From: an uncultured Pelagibacteraceae bacterium
GTDB taxonomy: Bacteria > Pseudomonadota > Alphaproteobacteria > Pelagibacterales > Pelagibacteraceae
Direction: 5' to 3'
DNA: 64,000 bases
Assembly: GCA_902632935.1 (NCBI GenBank)
Contig: CACPEJ010000002.1
Span: 62,001-126,000, forward strand
The position numbers were made by a program, and so were the translations under genes. Below, in pieces: positions 51,220 to 62,535 of the stretch. Below the pieces are notes generated by a model, which had not been told where the DNA came from, ran no database searches, and was given only the letters and a program-made list of their open reading frames with translations. Positions within the stretch are counted from its first letter, which is position 1. Each line of letters opens with the position of its first letter.

Positions 51220-51837
51220 TTATCTAGAGTAATATTCAATTACTAAATTTGGCTCCATAACAACTGGGTATGGCACTTCTTCGAATTTTGGAGTTCTAAC
51301 AAACTTAAATTTTTTATTTTTTTCATCCATTTGAATATATTCTGGAGCTTCTCTTTCTTTACTGGCTAGAGCAATGTCGATTATTGCAAGTTGTTTTGAC
51401 TTATCTCTAATTTCTATAGTGTCTTCTTCCCTAACAGAATAACTAGAAATATTTACTTTTTTTCCATTAACTTTTACATGTCCATGGTTGATTAATTGCC
51501 TTGCAGAAAAAATTGTAGTTGCAAACTTTGCTCTATATATCACTGCATCTAATCTTCTTTCCAATAATCCAATTAAGTTCTCACTTGTATCACCTTTGAG
51601 CATGCTAGCTTTTTTATAAATATTTCTAAATTGTCTTTCATTAATATTCCCATAATAAGCTTTTAATTTCTGTTTAGCTTGTAACTGAATTCCATAATCT
51701 GAAGGCTTCGAGGTTTTTGTCTGACCATGTTGGCCTGGTCCATATGCTCTTGTATTAAATGGGCTTTTAGGTCTTCCCCAAAGATTTACTTTCAATCTTC
51801 TGTCAACTTTATGTTTAGAGTTTAATCTTTTTGTCAT
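51220..51837 (-). CDS. rpsD: 30S ribosomal protein S4
   Basis: [41 protein letters not shown]-terminal [14 protein letters not shown]. Confidence 0.97.
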   Translation of the reverse strand: MTKRLNSKHKVDRRLKVNLWGRPKSPFNTRAYGPGQHGQTKTSKPSDYGIQLQAKQKLKAYYGNINERQFRNIYKKASMLKGDTSENLIGLLERRLDAVIYRAKFATTIFSARQLINHGHVKVNGKKVNISSYSVREEDTIEIRDKSKQLAIIDIALASKEREAPEYIQMDEKNKKFKFVRTPKFEEVPYPVVMEPNLVIEYYSR

Positions 51838-51877
51838 TTAATAGGTGGGTTTATAAACTTACTCATTATTTTGTCAA

Positions 51878-52591
51878 TCAACGTTTTTTACCCAAACTTG
51901 CAAATACACCAGATAATATCCGTGTTTCTTTATCGGATAAGTCCATTTTGTAAAAAATATTTCTTAGGTTTTCTAACATTTTCGGTCTCTTTTCTTTGGG
52001 TCTAAAAAAATTCACCTCATCTAAATTTTTAATACAAAGACTTAACATTGATTGAATTTCTTTTTTACTTGCTGATTTTACTTTTTTTGATTTTTTAAAT
52101 GGAATATTTTTTGATTTAAGAAGGCTAGCTACATATTGTGCAATTATAATTAAACTATGAGATAAATTTAAAGACTTGAAATCAGGATTAGTTGGTATTT
52201 GTAAAGTGTAATTTGCATAACTTACCTCATCATTTGATAAACCTGATGCTTCTGACCCAAATAAAAATCCAACTTTTTTCTTAAAGTCAATCTTTTTTAA
52301 ATCTTCCAAATTAATATGTTTTATATTCTTATTTCTAAATCTTGCTGAAGTAGCAATTAAAATGTCAATCTTTCTTAAAGCTTTTTCTAAATTATCATAA
52401 TTTTTACTTTGATTTACAATGTTTTTTGCTCCTACAGATGTAGCTAAAATTTTATCATTTGGAAAAATAGGTTTTGGATTAATCAACACTAATTTTTTAA
52501 AATTAAAGTTTTTTACTGCTCTAGCGCATGCACCAATATTTTCTGATAATTGAGGTTTATGTAAAATAAATGAGATATTATTTTTGCTCAT
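51878..52591 (-). CDS. TrmJ/TrmH-family RNA methyltransferase
   Basis: ISFILHKPQLSENIGACARAVKNFNFKKLVLINPK...VGFLFGSEASGLSNDEV. Confidence 0.9.
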   Translation of the reverse strand: MSKNNISFILHKPQLSENIGACARAVKNFNFKKLVLINPKPIFPNDKILATSVGAKNIVNQSKNYDNLEKALRKIDILIATSARFRNKNIKHINLEDLKKIDFKKKVGFLFGSEASGLSNDEVSYANYTLQIPTNPDFKSLNLSHSLIIIAQYVASLLKSKNIPFKKSKKVKSASKKEIQSMLSLCIKNLDEVNFFRPKEKRPKMLENLRNIFYKMDLSDKETRILSGVFASLGKKR

Positions 52592-54193
52592 CTATTTACT
52601 AGCAGGGGCATTATCCTTAAATAGTTTATAATCTAAGCTATCAATCAATGCTTTAAACGAAGCATCAATGATGTTTGTCGATACACCAATAGTAAACCAA
52701 TTCTTGCCCTTTGAATCTGTACTTTCAATAGACACTCTAGTAACAGCCTCTGTTCCAGTATTTAAAATTCTTACTTTATAATCAACAAGTTTTAAATCTT
52801 TTAGATATTTTGAATATTTAGCAAGTCTATCAACGTTTTGTCTAATAGCATTATCTAATGCATTTACTGGTCCATTCCCCTCACCTTCGCAAATTATTTT
52901 TTCACCATCAACTTCTAATTTAGCTTTTGCAGAAGAAATTATTTCACCAGAATTATTTTTTTTAACAGAAACGTCATATTCATTAATTGAAATATATCTT
53001 GGTATTTCTCCAATAATTCTTCTAGCCAATAATTCAAACGAGGCATCAGCTCCATCATAACTATAACCAATAAATTCTCGATCCTTGACTTCATCTAGAA
53101 GCTTTTTGATTTTTGGATCATTTTCCTCAATATGAATCTTAATACTCTTTAATCTAGATATGATATTTGATTTTCCAGATTGATCTGAAACCACAATATT
53201 TCTTGTATTACCGACTTCTTCTGGATTAATGTGTTCATAAGTTTTTGGATCTTTTTGCACAGCAGATACATGTAGTCCTCCTTTATGTGAAAATGCCGCT
53301 GCACCAACATAAGGTAAATGCTGATTAGGTTTTCTGTTTAAAATTTCATCTAATAATCTTGAACATTCAGTTAAATTTTTAATGTTTTCTGATTTGATAC
53401 TGATTTCAAATTGAGATGAAAAATCTTTTTTCAAAAAAAATGTTGGGATTAATGACATTAAATTTGCATTACCACATCTTTCACCTAAACCATTAATTGT
53501 TCCTTGAATTTGTCTAACACCAGATAATACTGCCGCTAAAGAATTTGCAACTGCATTACCAGTATCATTATGCGCATGAATCCCTAGGTTTTTACCTGGA
53601 ACAACTTTCGAAACTTCTGAAACTATCTGTGTGACTTCATGAGGCAGTGTTCCTCCATTTGTGTCACATAAAACAATCCACCTTGCACCTTGATCATATG
53701 CAGCTTTGATACAAGACAATGCATATTTTGAATTTGCTTTATAACCATCAAAAAAATGTTCTGCATCAAACATGAATTCTTTTTTTGCTTTTACAAAATG
53801 TTTAGCACTTTCAGAAATATTATCTAAATTTTCATCATTCGTTATTCCTAAAGCTACATCAACATGAAAATCCCAAGACTTTCCTACTAAACAAACAGCA
53901 GAAGTGTTTGAGTTCATGAGTGCTGATAAACCAGTATCGTTTTCTGCACTTCTTCCTGATCTTTTGGTCATACCAAATGATGTTAACTTTGAATTTTTAA
54001 AATTATGTTTTTTTTGAAAAAACTCTGTATCTGTTGGATTAGCACCAGGCCATCCTGCTTCAATATAATCAACACCTAAATTATCTAAGGCTGAGGCAAT
54101 TTTTTCTTTATCCTCTAAAGAAAAATCAACACCCTGAGTTTGAGCTCCATCTCTTAGAGTTGTATCAAATATGTATAATCTTTCTTTGCTCAT
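52592..54193 (-). CDS. cimA: (R)-citramalate synthase
   Basis: LYIFDTTLRDGAQTQGVDFSLEDKEKIA, GIHAHNDTGNAVANSLAAV, C-terminal LeuA-type regulatory domain. Confidence 0.92.
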   Translation of the reverse strand: MSKERLYIFDTTLRDGAQTQGVDFSLEDKEKIASALDNLGVDYIEAGWPGANPTDTEFFQKKHNFKNSKLTSFGMTKRSGRSAENDTGLSALMNSNTSAVCLVGKSWDFHVDVALGITNDENLDNISESAKHFVKAKKEFMFDAEHFFDGYKANSKYALSCIKAAYDQGARWIVLCDTNGGTLPHEVTQIVSEVSKVVPGKNLGIHAHNDTGNAVANSLAAVLSGVRQIQGTINGLGERCGNANLMSLIPTFFLKKDFSSQFEISIKSENIKNLTECSRLLDEILNRKPNQHLPYVGAAAFSHKGGLHVSAVQKDPKTYEHINPEEVGNTRNIVVSDQSGKSNIISRLKSIKIHIEENDPKIKKLLDEVKDREFIGYSYDGADASFELLARRIIGEIPRYISINEYDVSVKKNNSGEIISSAKAKLEVDGEKIICEGEGNGPVNALDNAIRQNVDRLAKYSKYLKDLKLVDYKVRILNTGTEAVTRVSIESTDSKGKNWFTIGVSTNIIDASFKALIDSLDYKLFKDNAPASK

Positions 54194-55536
54194 TTAAATT
54201 TCCAGAGTGTTTTACCATCTTTGTCTTCTATTAAAACACCTTTGTCATTAAGTTCATCTCTAATTTTATCTGCTTCTTTATAATTCTTATTTTCTCTAGC
54301 TTTATCTCTTAAACGAAGCATATTTTTAATTTCAGCTTCACCTATAGATGCTTTATTTTTTTTAAAATTATTCCATTGTTCTCTACTTTCATTCATTAGG
54401 CCAATAAACTGGCATGTCGATATGAATAAATTTATGTTCTCACCTTTAGAGGCTTTTTCAAATAAATTATGAAGATTTGCAATATACCCAGGGGTGTTCA
54501 AATCATCATATAAAGGCTTTAAGATTTCATCCGGAACTTTTATAGATTTAAAATCAGATGAATAAACTCTGTACCATTTATCTAAAGTATTTTCACAATC
54601 ACGTAATAACTTATCATTCCAATCAATTGGTTGTTTATAATGTGTACTCATTAGAGCTAATCTAATTATTTGACCACTAATCTTATTTCTAAAATCTTTA
54701 ATCTTTAGGATATTACCTTGAGACTTAGCCATTTTCTCATTAGACATTGTAATAAAGGCGTTATGAATCCAATATCTTGCAAAAACTTTTGTTTCATTTG
54801 CACATCTAGATTGTGCTATTTCATTTTCGTGATGTGGAAAAATTAAATCTATACCACCACCATGAATATCAAATTCATTGCCCAAAAATTTTTTGGACAT
54901 TGCGGAACATTCCAAATGCCAACCAGGTCTACCTTTTCCCCAAGGAGAGTCCCAAAAAGGTTCATTATCAGTTGAGGGTTTCCACAGAACGAAATCCTCA
55001 GAATTTTTTTTATTTTCACTAATTTCTATTCTTGATCCAGCAATCAACTCATCTAAATTTTTGTTTGATAATTTTCCATAATCAGCAAATTTTTTTACCT
55101 CAAAATAAACATGTTTTTGATTTTCATAGGCAAAACCTTTTTCAATTAGTTCGGTAATCATCTCTATCATTAGGTCTATATGTTCTGTCGCTTTAGGTTG
55201 GTGAGTTGGATTTTCACAATTCAAAAATTCACAATCTTTTAGAAAACTTGAAGTTACTTTTTCAGTAAGTTCTTTTGTGGAAATTTTTTGTTCTTGAGAC
55301 GATTTGATAATCTTGTCATCAATATCAGTTATATTTCTAACATAAGTTACTTTTGAAAAATTATTTTTAAGTAATTTAAATAGGATATCAAATATAACTA
55401 AAGGTCTTGCATTACCAATGTGTGGATCATCATAAACAGTAGGTCCACAAACATACATTCCTATTTTTTCTTTATTTTTTGGAATGAACTGTTCCTTCTT
55501 GTTAGTTAAATTATTTGTTAAAAAAATATCCATCAT
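54190..55536 (-). CDS. cysS: Cysteinyl-tRNA synthetase
   Basis: GMYVCGPTVYDDPHIGNARPLVIFDIL, GWHLECSAMS, GGIDLIFPHHENEIAQS, KMAKSQGN. Confidence 0.97.
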   Translation of the reverse strand: MMDIFLTNNLTNKKEQFIPKNKEKIGMYVCGPTVYDDPHIGNARPLVIFDILFKLLKNNFSKVTYVRNITDIDDKIIKSSQEQKISTKELTEKVTSSFLKDCEFLNCENPTHQPKATEHIDLMIEMITELIEKGFAYENQKHVYFEVKKFADYGKLSNKNLDELIAGSRIEISENKKNSEDFVLWKPSTDNEPFWDSPWGKGRPGWHLECSAMSKKFLGNEFDIHGGGIDLIFPHHENEIAQSRCANETKVFARYWIHNAFITMSNEKMAKSQGNILKIKDFRNKISGQIIRLALMSTHYKQPIDWNDKLLRDCENTLDKWYRVYSSDFKSIKVPDEILKPLYDDLNTPGYIANLHNLFEKASKGENINLFISTCQFIGLMNESREQWNNFKKNKASIGEAEIKNMLRLRDKARENKNYKEADKIRDELNDKGVLIEDKDGKTLWKFK

Positions 55537-55584
55537 TGATGATTAAGAAATATACCTTATTTGATGATTTGTTAATCTAATTGA

Positions 55585-56322
55585 TTAACTAGGAATCTTA
55601 CAAACTGGAATAGGCTCCATTTTATGCAAGTTTTGATTTCTAATTTTTTCGTATTGGCTTCTATGAGGAGAGCTTGGGTTACTCATTGCATCTTCTAATT
55701 CACTATAATTGAAACCTAACTGGCCTTCATCTGTTCTACCATCATCCCACAAGCCATCGGTTGGCGGAGCATCGATTATCTCTTTTAATATTCCAAGTTC
55801 TTTTCCTAATTCCCATACTTCAGTTTTATTACAATCTGCTATTGGAGAAATATCAACACCACCATCACCATATTTTGTATAAAAACCTACACCAAAATCT
55901 TCAACCTTATTTCCTGTTCCAACAACAATACCTTTGTTTGCTGCAGCAACCTGGTAAAGAGTTGTCATTCTTAACCTTGCTCTAGAATTTGCATAACCAT
56001 GTTCATTATCAAATTTATTTAAAGTTGATGAAAATGTTTCAAATAATTTATCTAGACTAATAGTATGAGCTTCAACATTTTTAAATTTTTTTACTAACCA
56101 TTCCTGATGTTTCAAACTTAAATCATGCTGGTTTTCCTTTTGTTTAATTGGCATAGTTAAAACAATCGTTTTTAAACCTGTCATCGCACTCAAAGTACTT
56201 GATACAGAGGAGTCAATACCTCCCGAGATACCAATCACTAAAGATTGAGCTTTGCTTGGCATTTGCTCAACATAGCTTTTAATCCAATTTGATATGTATT
56301 TTACTTTTTCTCCAGGATTCAT
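55585..56322 (-). CDS. nadE: NH3-dependent NAD synthetase
   Basis: LVIGISGGIDSSVSS, NKGIVVGTGNKVEDFGVGFYTKYGDGGVDISPIADCNKTEV. Confidence 0.94.
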   Translation of the reverse strand: MNPGEKVKYISNWIKSYVEQMPSKAQSLVIGISGGIDSSVSSTLSAMTGLKTIVLTMPIKQKENQHDLSLKHQEWLVKKFKNVEAHTISLDKLFETFSSTLNKFDNEHGYANSRARLRMTTLYQVAAANKGIVVGTGNKVEDFGVGFYTKYGDGGVDISPIADCNKTEVWELGKELGILKEIIDAPPTDGLWDDGRTDEGQLGFNYSELEDAMSNPSSPHRSQYEKIRNQNLHKMEPIPVCKIPS

Positions 56323-56361
56323 AACTTATTATTTAATCTTTAATAATTTGAAAACAACAGT

Positions 56362-57747
56362 CTAAGATGCCGCTTGAATAGCATTTTTCGAATAGCTGCT
56401 ATTCTTTTTAATTTCATCAGAAATCAAAAATGCTAATTCAATTGCTTGATCTGAGTTTAAACGAGGATCACAATGAGTGTGATATCTACTAGATAAATCA
56501 GCATCAGATATTTTTCTTGCACCCCCTGTACACTCTGTCACATCTTGTCCAGTCATTTCAACATGTAAACCACCAGCGTAAGAACCTTCGGACTGATGAA
56601 CAGCAAATACATTTTTAACTTCACTAACTACATCGTTAAAAGGTCTTGTTTTAAAACCTGTTGTTGATTTAATTGTATTTCCATGCATCGGATCACATGA
56701 CCAAACAACATTTAAACCCTCTTTTTTAATTCCTCTAATTAATTTAGGTAAAAATTTCTCAACATTTTTATGACCAAATCTGGATATTAATGTAATTTTA
56801 CCCTTTTCGTTATTTGGATTAATCAATTCACAAATTTTTGCAATTTCATCTGGCTTAGAAGTTGGTCCACATTTAATTCCAATTGGGTTCTCAATACCTT
56901 TACAAAACTCTACATGGCCACCATCAATCTGTCTTGTTCTGTCTCCTATCCAAACAAAGTGAGCTGAGGTATCATGATATTCTCCAGTAGTAGAATCAAT
57001 TCTGGTCATACTTTCCTCAAAAGGTAAATGTAAAGCTTCATGTGAAGTCCAAAAATTCACAGTATATAATCTGTTATTAAAGTCTGATGTAATACCACAA
57101 GCTTCCATAAATGCTAAAGCATCAGCAATTTTATCCTCTAACTCTTTAAATTTTTTAGCTTGAGGACTTTTCTTAATATAATCTAAGTTCCACAAATGAA
57201 CTTTATTTAAATCAGCAAAACCACCTTTCGAAAAAGCTCTCAAAATATTTAAGGTTGAGGCTGATTGCGAATAGGCTTTGAACATTCTTTTTGGATCCGG
57301 TCTTCTTGCTTTTTCTGTAAAATCAATTGCATTTATGTTGTCACCTAAATAACTTGGTAATTCTTTGCCACCCTGTATTTCAGTTGGGGCACTTCTTGGT
57401 TTAGAAAACTGACCAGCTATTCTTCCAAGTTTAACAACAGGTAAAGATGCTGAATAAGTTAAAACTAATGACATTTGAAGAATAACTTTAAATGTATCTC
57501 GAATATTATCTGGATGAAATTCTGCAAAACTTTCTGCACAATCTCCGCCTTGCAATAAAAAAGCTTTTCCATCCACAACTTCAGCAAGTTGTTGTTTCAA
57601 ATGTCTTGTTTCTCCAGCAAAAACTAATGGGGGGAAAGTTTTAATTTTGTTTAAAACTTGATCCAATTCTTTCTTATCCGGATATTCCGGTATATGTTTC
57701 ACCGGATATTTTCTCCAACTATTTACTTTCCAATTTTTCATTTTCAA
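56362..57747 (-). CDS. Class II 3-deoxy-7-phosphoheptulonate synthase
   Basis: FLLQGGDCAESFAEFHPDNIRDTFKVILQMSLVL, RIAGQFSKPRSAP; plant-type DAHP synthase. Confidence 0.95.
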   Translation of the reverse strand: MKMKNWKVNSWRKYPVKHIPEYPDKKELDQVLNKIKTFPPLVFAGETRHLKQQLAEVVDGKAFLLQGGDCAESFAEFHPDNIRDTFKVILQMSLVLTYSASLPVVKLGRIAGQFSKPRSAPTEIQGGKELPSYLGDNINAIDFTEKARRPDPKRMFKAYSQSASTLNILRAFSKGGFADLNKVHLWNLDYIKKSPQAKKFKELEDKIADALAFMEACGITSDFNNRLYTVNFWTSHEALHLPFEESMTRIDSTTGEYHDTSAHFVWIGDRTRQIDGGHVEFCKGIENPIGIKCGPTSKPDEIAKICELINPNNEKGKITLISRFGHKNVEKFLPKLIRGIKKEGLNVVWSCDPMHGNTIKSTTGFKTRPFNDVVSEVKNVFAVHQSEGSYAGGLHVEMTGQDVTECTGGARKISDADLSSRYHTHCDPRLNSDQAIELAFLISDEIKKNSSYSKNAIQAAS

Positions 57748-57776
57748 CTCAAAATTGTTGTATCAGAATTTTTCTA

Positions 57777-59597
57777 TTATTCAACGGTTACAGACTTCGC
57801 TAAATTTCTAGGTTTATCAATATCATAACCTTTTTTTAATGCCGAATAATAAGCTAATTTTTGCAAAGGTATGGTTAAAAGAAAAGGTAGTAGATCCTCA
57901 TTAGTGCTTTCAACTTCGATTTTTTCCCAAATATTTTCTGAAATCACCTCATCTTTACTTTTATTGGTAATTAACAAAACTTTAGCCCCCCTCGCAATTA
58001 CCTCCTGCATATTCGAAATTGTTTTTTTATAATAATTATCTCTTGGAGCCAAAACTACAACTGGCATACCCTCCTCTATTAATGCAAGAGGTCCATGTTT
58101 CATTTCTCCTGCCGGATAACCTTCGGCATGAATATATGATAATTCTTTCAGTTTTAAGGCACCTTCAAGAGCAATTGGATAAGAAAAACCACGTCCCAAA
58201 AACATAGAACCCTTTGCTTCATTAAAGGTATTTGAAATTGTTTGTATTTTGTTATCAATCAATAATGTTTTTTCAACAAGTTTTGGTAAATTTTTAAGAT
58301 CATCAATTTTTTTATCAAAATTACTCTTTTCAATATCTTTTCTCAATAAAGCAAGTTTCAAGGCTAGAATATATAAAATTAATATTTGTCCAAGAAAAGC
58401 TTTGGTTGAGGCAACACCTATTTCAATTCCACAATGGATTGGTAAAACAAATTCAGAGTCTCTTGCAATTGAGCTTTCTACTACGTTTACTACTGCACAC
58501 GTTTTAACACCACTTTGTTTACAAAGATCTAAAGCAGCATAAGTATCTGCTGTTTCTCCAGATTGTGAGACAAATACATAAAGTGTGTCTTTTTTAAATC
58601 TATTTTTTCTGTATCTAAATTCTGATGCTATATCTATATTTACATCTAATGATGTTATTTCCTCAAACCAATATTTTGCCATTAAACATGAATGATATGC
58701 TGTTCCACATCCAATTAAAGTTATTGATGATATCTCATCACTTTTCCATGGAAAATTGTAAATATTAATATCTTTATTAGACATATCTAAATACTCATTA
58801 ATTCCATTTTTAATTGTGTTTGGTTGTTCTTCAATTTCTTTAGCCATAAAATGTTTGTAATCACCTTTGTCATATTTTTCTTCAGTAGAGGACAACTCTA
58901 AAACTTTTTTATTAATTTTAGTTCCTTCCTCGCTAAAAAATTCTACGTGATCTTTTTTAATAATGCAGAACTCACCATCATTTAAATAGGTAATCTTATT
59001 CGTCATCGATTTAAGCGCATAGGAGTCTGAACCAAGATAATTTTCATTAGGACCATAACCAACAGCTAATGGAGAACCTCTTCTAGCACCAACAATTAAA
59101 TCTGGTTGATCTTTAAAAATTATTCCAAGTGCAAAGCTTCCGTGTAACGACTTTAATGTTTTTTGAATTGAATTAACAATGTTTTCTGTTTTAAGATTTT
59201 CAGTAATTAAATGGACTATTACCTCTGTATCAGTTTGAGATTTAAATTTGTGACCTTTTCCAATTAAAAATTTTTTTAATATTGTTGAGTTTTCAATAAT
59301 TCCATTATGAACAACAGAAACATTCTGAGAAGAATGTGGATGAGCATTAATACTATTAGGGAGCCCGTGTGTTGCCCACCTTACATGACCAATGCCAATA
59401 GTTCCCTCCATATTTTGAACAAGGGAATTATTTTCTAAATTTTCAACTCTTCCTTCGGATTTTACCTCATTTATTAATCCATTATAGAGAGTTGCCATTC
59501 CAGCTGAATCATAGCCTCTGTACTCTAATTTTTTTAAAGAATTAATTATAGTTGCAGACACAGGTTTATTACTATTAATTCCAATTATTCCACACAT
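57777..59597 (-). CDS. glmS: Glucosamine-fructose-6-phosphate aminotransferase
   Basis: MCGIIGINSNKPV, GIGHVRWATHGLPN, VSQSGETADTYAAL, C-terminal KPRNLAKSVTVE. Confidence 0.97.
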   Translation of the reverse strand: MCGIIGINSNKPVSATIINSLKKLEYRGYDSAGMATLYNGLINEVKSEGRVENLENNSLVQNMEGTIGIGHVRWATHGLPNSINAHPHSSQNVSVVHNGIIENSTILKKFLIGKGHKFKSQTDTEVIVHLITENLKTENIVNSIQKTLKSLHGSFALGIIFKDQPDLIVGARRGSPLAVGYGPNENYLGSDSYALKSMTNKITYLNDGEFCIIKKDHVEFFSEEGTKINKKVLELSSTEEKYDKGDYKHFMAKEIEEQPNTIKNGINEYLDMSNKDINIYNFPWKSDEISSITLIGCGTAYHSCLMAKYWFEEITSLDVNIDIASEFRYRKNRFKKDTLYVFVSQSGETADTYAALDLCKQSGVKTCAVVNVVESSIARDSEFVLPIHCGIEIGVASTKAFLGQILILYILALKLALLRKDIEKSNFDKKIDDLKNLPKLVEKTLLIDNKIQTISNTFNEAKGSMFLGRGFSYPIALEGALKLKELSYIHAEGYPAGEMKHGPLALIEEGMPVVVLAPRDNYYKKTISNMQEVIARGAKVLLITNKSKDEVISENIWEKIEVESTNEDLLPFLLTIPLQKLAYYSALKKGYDIDKPRNLAKSVTVE

Positions 59598-59599
59598 AA

Positions 59600-60223
59600 C
59601 TATCTAGACTTTCTTTTATAATTTTTGATTTCAGTCTGTAAACTTCTTGTTAGAGCTAAAGATTTTCTTTTTACATTTTTTGTAATTACAGATCCAGCAC
59701 CAACTACACTACCCTCTTCAATTGTTAATGGTGCAACCAATGATGAATTCGAACCAATAAATACTTTATCTTTAATTATAGTTTTACTTTTTTTTACTCC
59801 ATCATAATTACAAGTAATTGTTCCAGCTCCAACATTTACTGATTTGCCAATTTCGCTATCACCGATATATGTTAAATGATTTACTTTTGAATTTATACCT
59901 AAAGTACTTTTTTTAATTTCAACAAAATTTCCAACTTTTGAACCATTTTTTAAAACTGTACCAGGTCTTATTCTAGCATAGGGGCCAATATCAACTTTAT
60001 TTTCAATCTTACAATTTTCTAAATGTGAAAAGGATTTAATAGTAACATTGCTTCCAATTTTAACTTTTGAGCCAATTACAACATAAGGCTCTATAGTAAC
60101 ATTCTTTCCTATCTTGGTATCTTTTGAAAAAAATATTGTTTCAGGACTAATCATTTTTACCCCAACTTTTAAAAATTTTTTTCGGAGATCATTCTGAAGC
60201 TTTTGTAAATTTAATTGTTTCAT
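59600..60223 (-). CDS. GlmU C-terminal acetyltransferase domain protein (uridylyltransferase domain absent)
   Basis: 207 aa: IGPYARIRPGTVLKNGSKVGNFVEIKKSTLGINSKVNHLTYIGDSEIGKSVNVGAGTITCNYDGVKKSKTII; matches GlmU C-domain motifs; no pyrophosphorylase motif. Confidence 0.88.
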   Translation of the reverse strand: MKQLNLQKLQNDLRKKFLKVGVKMISPETIFFSKDTKIGKNVTIEPYVVIGSKVKIGSNVTIKSFSHLENCKIENKVDIGPYARIRPGTVLKNGSKVGNFVEIKKSTLGINSKVNHLTYIGDSEIGKSVNVGAGTITCNYDGVKKSKTIIKDKVFIGSNSSLVAPLTIEEGSVVGAGSVITKNVKRKSLALTRSLQTEIKNYKRKSR

Positions 60224-60294
60224 CTATGAAATTCTTTATATTAAGTATATATGTTTCTTAATTCACATATTATTTCTTAATAAAACTTTTAGTT

Positions 60295-60978
60295 ATGAGG
60301 CAAAATTTTACAATTCTTTTTGATTTAGATGGAACTTTAGTGGATACAGCACCAGATTTGATGCGTGCTCATAATCATGTGATGAAAAAATTTGGCTACC
60401 CTACAAAGTCTACTGAGGAAATAAGAAATCTTGTTGGCCAAGGTGCGGGCGCGATGCTTGGTAGATCAATTTGGGGGCAGGCTAAAAAAGAGTTTGGAAA
60501 AGTGCAAGATGAAAAAATTAAAAAAGAAATGATAAAAGATTTTACAGACTTTTATGGAAAAAATATTGTTAACGAAAGTACATTAATAAATGGTGTTAAA
60601 GAATTTTTGGTATGGTCAAAAGAAAATAATATTTCTATGGCTGTTTGTACAAATAAGACTGATTACCTAGCCATTGATCTTTTAAAAAAAATTGGGATTT
60701 ATGATTTTTTTGAATATGTTGCGGGACATAATACCTTTGATTATTGTAAGCCTGATCCAAGACATCTAACTTCTGTAATTGAAATATTACAAGGTGATAT
60801 AAAAAAATCATTAATGATTGGAGATAGTGAAACTGATGCGAATGCAGCGAAAAATGCTGGGATACCAGTTATTCTAATGGAAGATGGATATACCGAAAAA
60901 AAAACGAATGAAATTTACCATAATCACTTAGTAAAAGACTTTATTGGTATCGAAAAAATTGTATCAAAATATCTTTAA
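60295..60978 (+). CDS. gph: Phosphoglycolate phosphatase-like HAD hydrolase
   Basis: ILFDLDGTLVDTAPDLMRAHNHVM, CTNKTDYLAIDLL, CKPDPRHL, MIGDSETDANAAKNAGIPVI. Confidence 0.9.
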   Translation: MRQNFTILFDLDGTLVDTAPDLMRAHNHVMKKFGYPTKSTEEIRNLVGQGAGAMLGRSIWGQAKKEFGKVQDEKIKKEMIKDFTDFYGKNIVNESTLINGVKEFLVWSKENNISMAVCTNKTDYLAIDLLKKIGIYDFFEYVAGHNTFDYCKPDPRHLTSVIEILQGDIKKSLMIGDSETDANAAKNAGIPVILMEDGYTEKKTNEIYHNHLVKDFIGIEKIVSKYL

Positions 60979-61032
60979 TATTGATTATTTTTTTTTAACT
61001 ATTAAAACCAATCTCGTTAATTAGGAGTTATT

Positions 61033-62535
61033 TTGATAGTTCATAAAATTAAAGTTTACCCATCCAAAATTCATTTACCAAAAAAATATCAGCTTGCATG
61101 GAAAATTGCAGAAATTGCAAGTGATAATTCTAAATTAAGTAAAGATGCGATTGAAATGTCAATTAATAGGATTATTGACAATGCATCAGTGGCTATAGCT
61201 TCACTTAATAGAAAACCTGTTGTTTCATCCAGAGAAATGGCCTTGAAGCATTCAAGAAAAAATGGTGCAACATTATTTGGTGTTAATAATAAATTAAAAT
61301 TTGATTGTGAGTGGGCGGCATGGTCTAATGGGACTGCTGTCAGGGAATTAGACTTTCATGATACTTTTTTAGCAGCCGACTATAGTCATCCAGGAGACAA
61401 TATTCCTCCACTTATAAGTGTCGCTCAGCAAAATAAAAAAAGTGGTTTAGATCTTTTGAGAGGAATAATTACAGCTTATGAAGTCCAGGTCAATTTAGTT
61501 AAAGGAATATGTTTACATAAACATAAGGTAGATCATATAGCTCACCTTGGTCCAAGTGTTGCAGCTGGGATTGGTTCAATGCTAAGGTTAAAAACTGAAA
61601 CTATTTATCAAGCTGTCCAGCAGGCATTACATACAACTATTTCTACAAGACAATCTAGAAAAGGAGAAATTTCAAGTTGGAAAGCTTATGCTCCCGCACA
61701 TGCAGGAAAACTTGCTATAGAGGCTGTTGATAGAGTTATGCGTGGTGAAGGAGCACCAAGTCCAATTTATGAAGGTGAAGATAGTGTGATAGCAAGAATT
61801 CTTGATGGTAAGAAGGCTTTATATAAAATTCCATTACCAAAAAAAGGTGAAACAAAAAAAGCAATTCTTGAAACTTATACAAAAGAATATTCTGCAGAAT
61901 ATCAATCTCAAGCTTTAATTGACTTAGCAAAAAAACTTAAAAAGAAAGTTCAAAATCTTAATCAGATCAAAAAAATAGATATTTTTACAAGTCATCATAC
62001 TCATTATGTAATCGGAACAGGTGCAAACGATCCACAAAAAATGGATCCTGATGCTAGTAGAGAAACATTAGATCACTCAATAATGTATATATTTGCTGTT
62101 GCACTTGAGGATGGTACTTGGCATCACGTAAAATCTTACACAAAAGCAAGAGCTAAAAGAAAGAGTACAATTAAAATATGGAAATCAATAAAAACTCATG
62201 AGGATAAAAAATGGACTAAAAAATATCATGATCCTAATCCTCGAAAGAAAGCATTTGGTGCAAAAGTAGTAATAACTCTCAATAATGGAAAAAAAATTAC
62301 TGAGCAACAAGGTGTAGCAGATGCTCATCCTTATGGTTTACGACCTTTTAAAAGAAAAAATTATATCAATAAATTCCTAACTTTAACGGAAAATATTTTA
62401 GATAAAAAAGAAAGTGATAGATTTTTAAAAGTAGTGCAAAATTTAAAAAAATTAAAGCCAGGCCAATTGGATAAATTAAATATCGAAGTAAAAAAGAGTA
62501 AGTTAAAAAGAAATTTTAAAAAAGGTATTTTTTAA
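61033..62535 (+). CDS. prpD: MmgE/PrpD family protein (2-methylcitrate dehydratase)
   Basis: [61 protein letters not shown]; upstream of prpB/prpC; TTG start. Confidence 0.9.
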   Translation: MIVHKIKVYPSKIHLPKKYQLAWKIAEIASDNSKLSKDAIEMSINRIIDNASVAIASLNRKPVVSSREMALKHSRKNGATLFGVNNKLKFDCEWAAWSNGTAVRELDFHDTFLAADYSHPGDNIPPLISVAQQNKKSGLDLLRGIITAYEVQVNLVKGICLHKHKVDHIAHLGPSVAAGIGSMLRLKTETIYQAVQQALHTTISTRQSRKGEISSWKAYAPAHAGKLAIEAVDRVMRGEGAPSPIYEGEDSVIARILDGKKALYKIPLPKKGETKKAILETYTKEYSAEYQSQALIDLAKKLKKKVQNLNQIKKIDIFTSHHTHYVIGTGANDPQKMDPDASRETLDHSIMYIFAVALEDGTWHHVKSYTKARAKRKSTIKIWKSIKTHEDKKWTKKYHDPNPRKKAFGAKVVITLNNGKKITEQQGVADAHPYGLRPFKRKNYINKFLTLTENILDKKESDRFLKVVQNLKKLKPGQLDKLNIEVKKSKLKRNFKKGIF

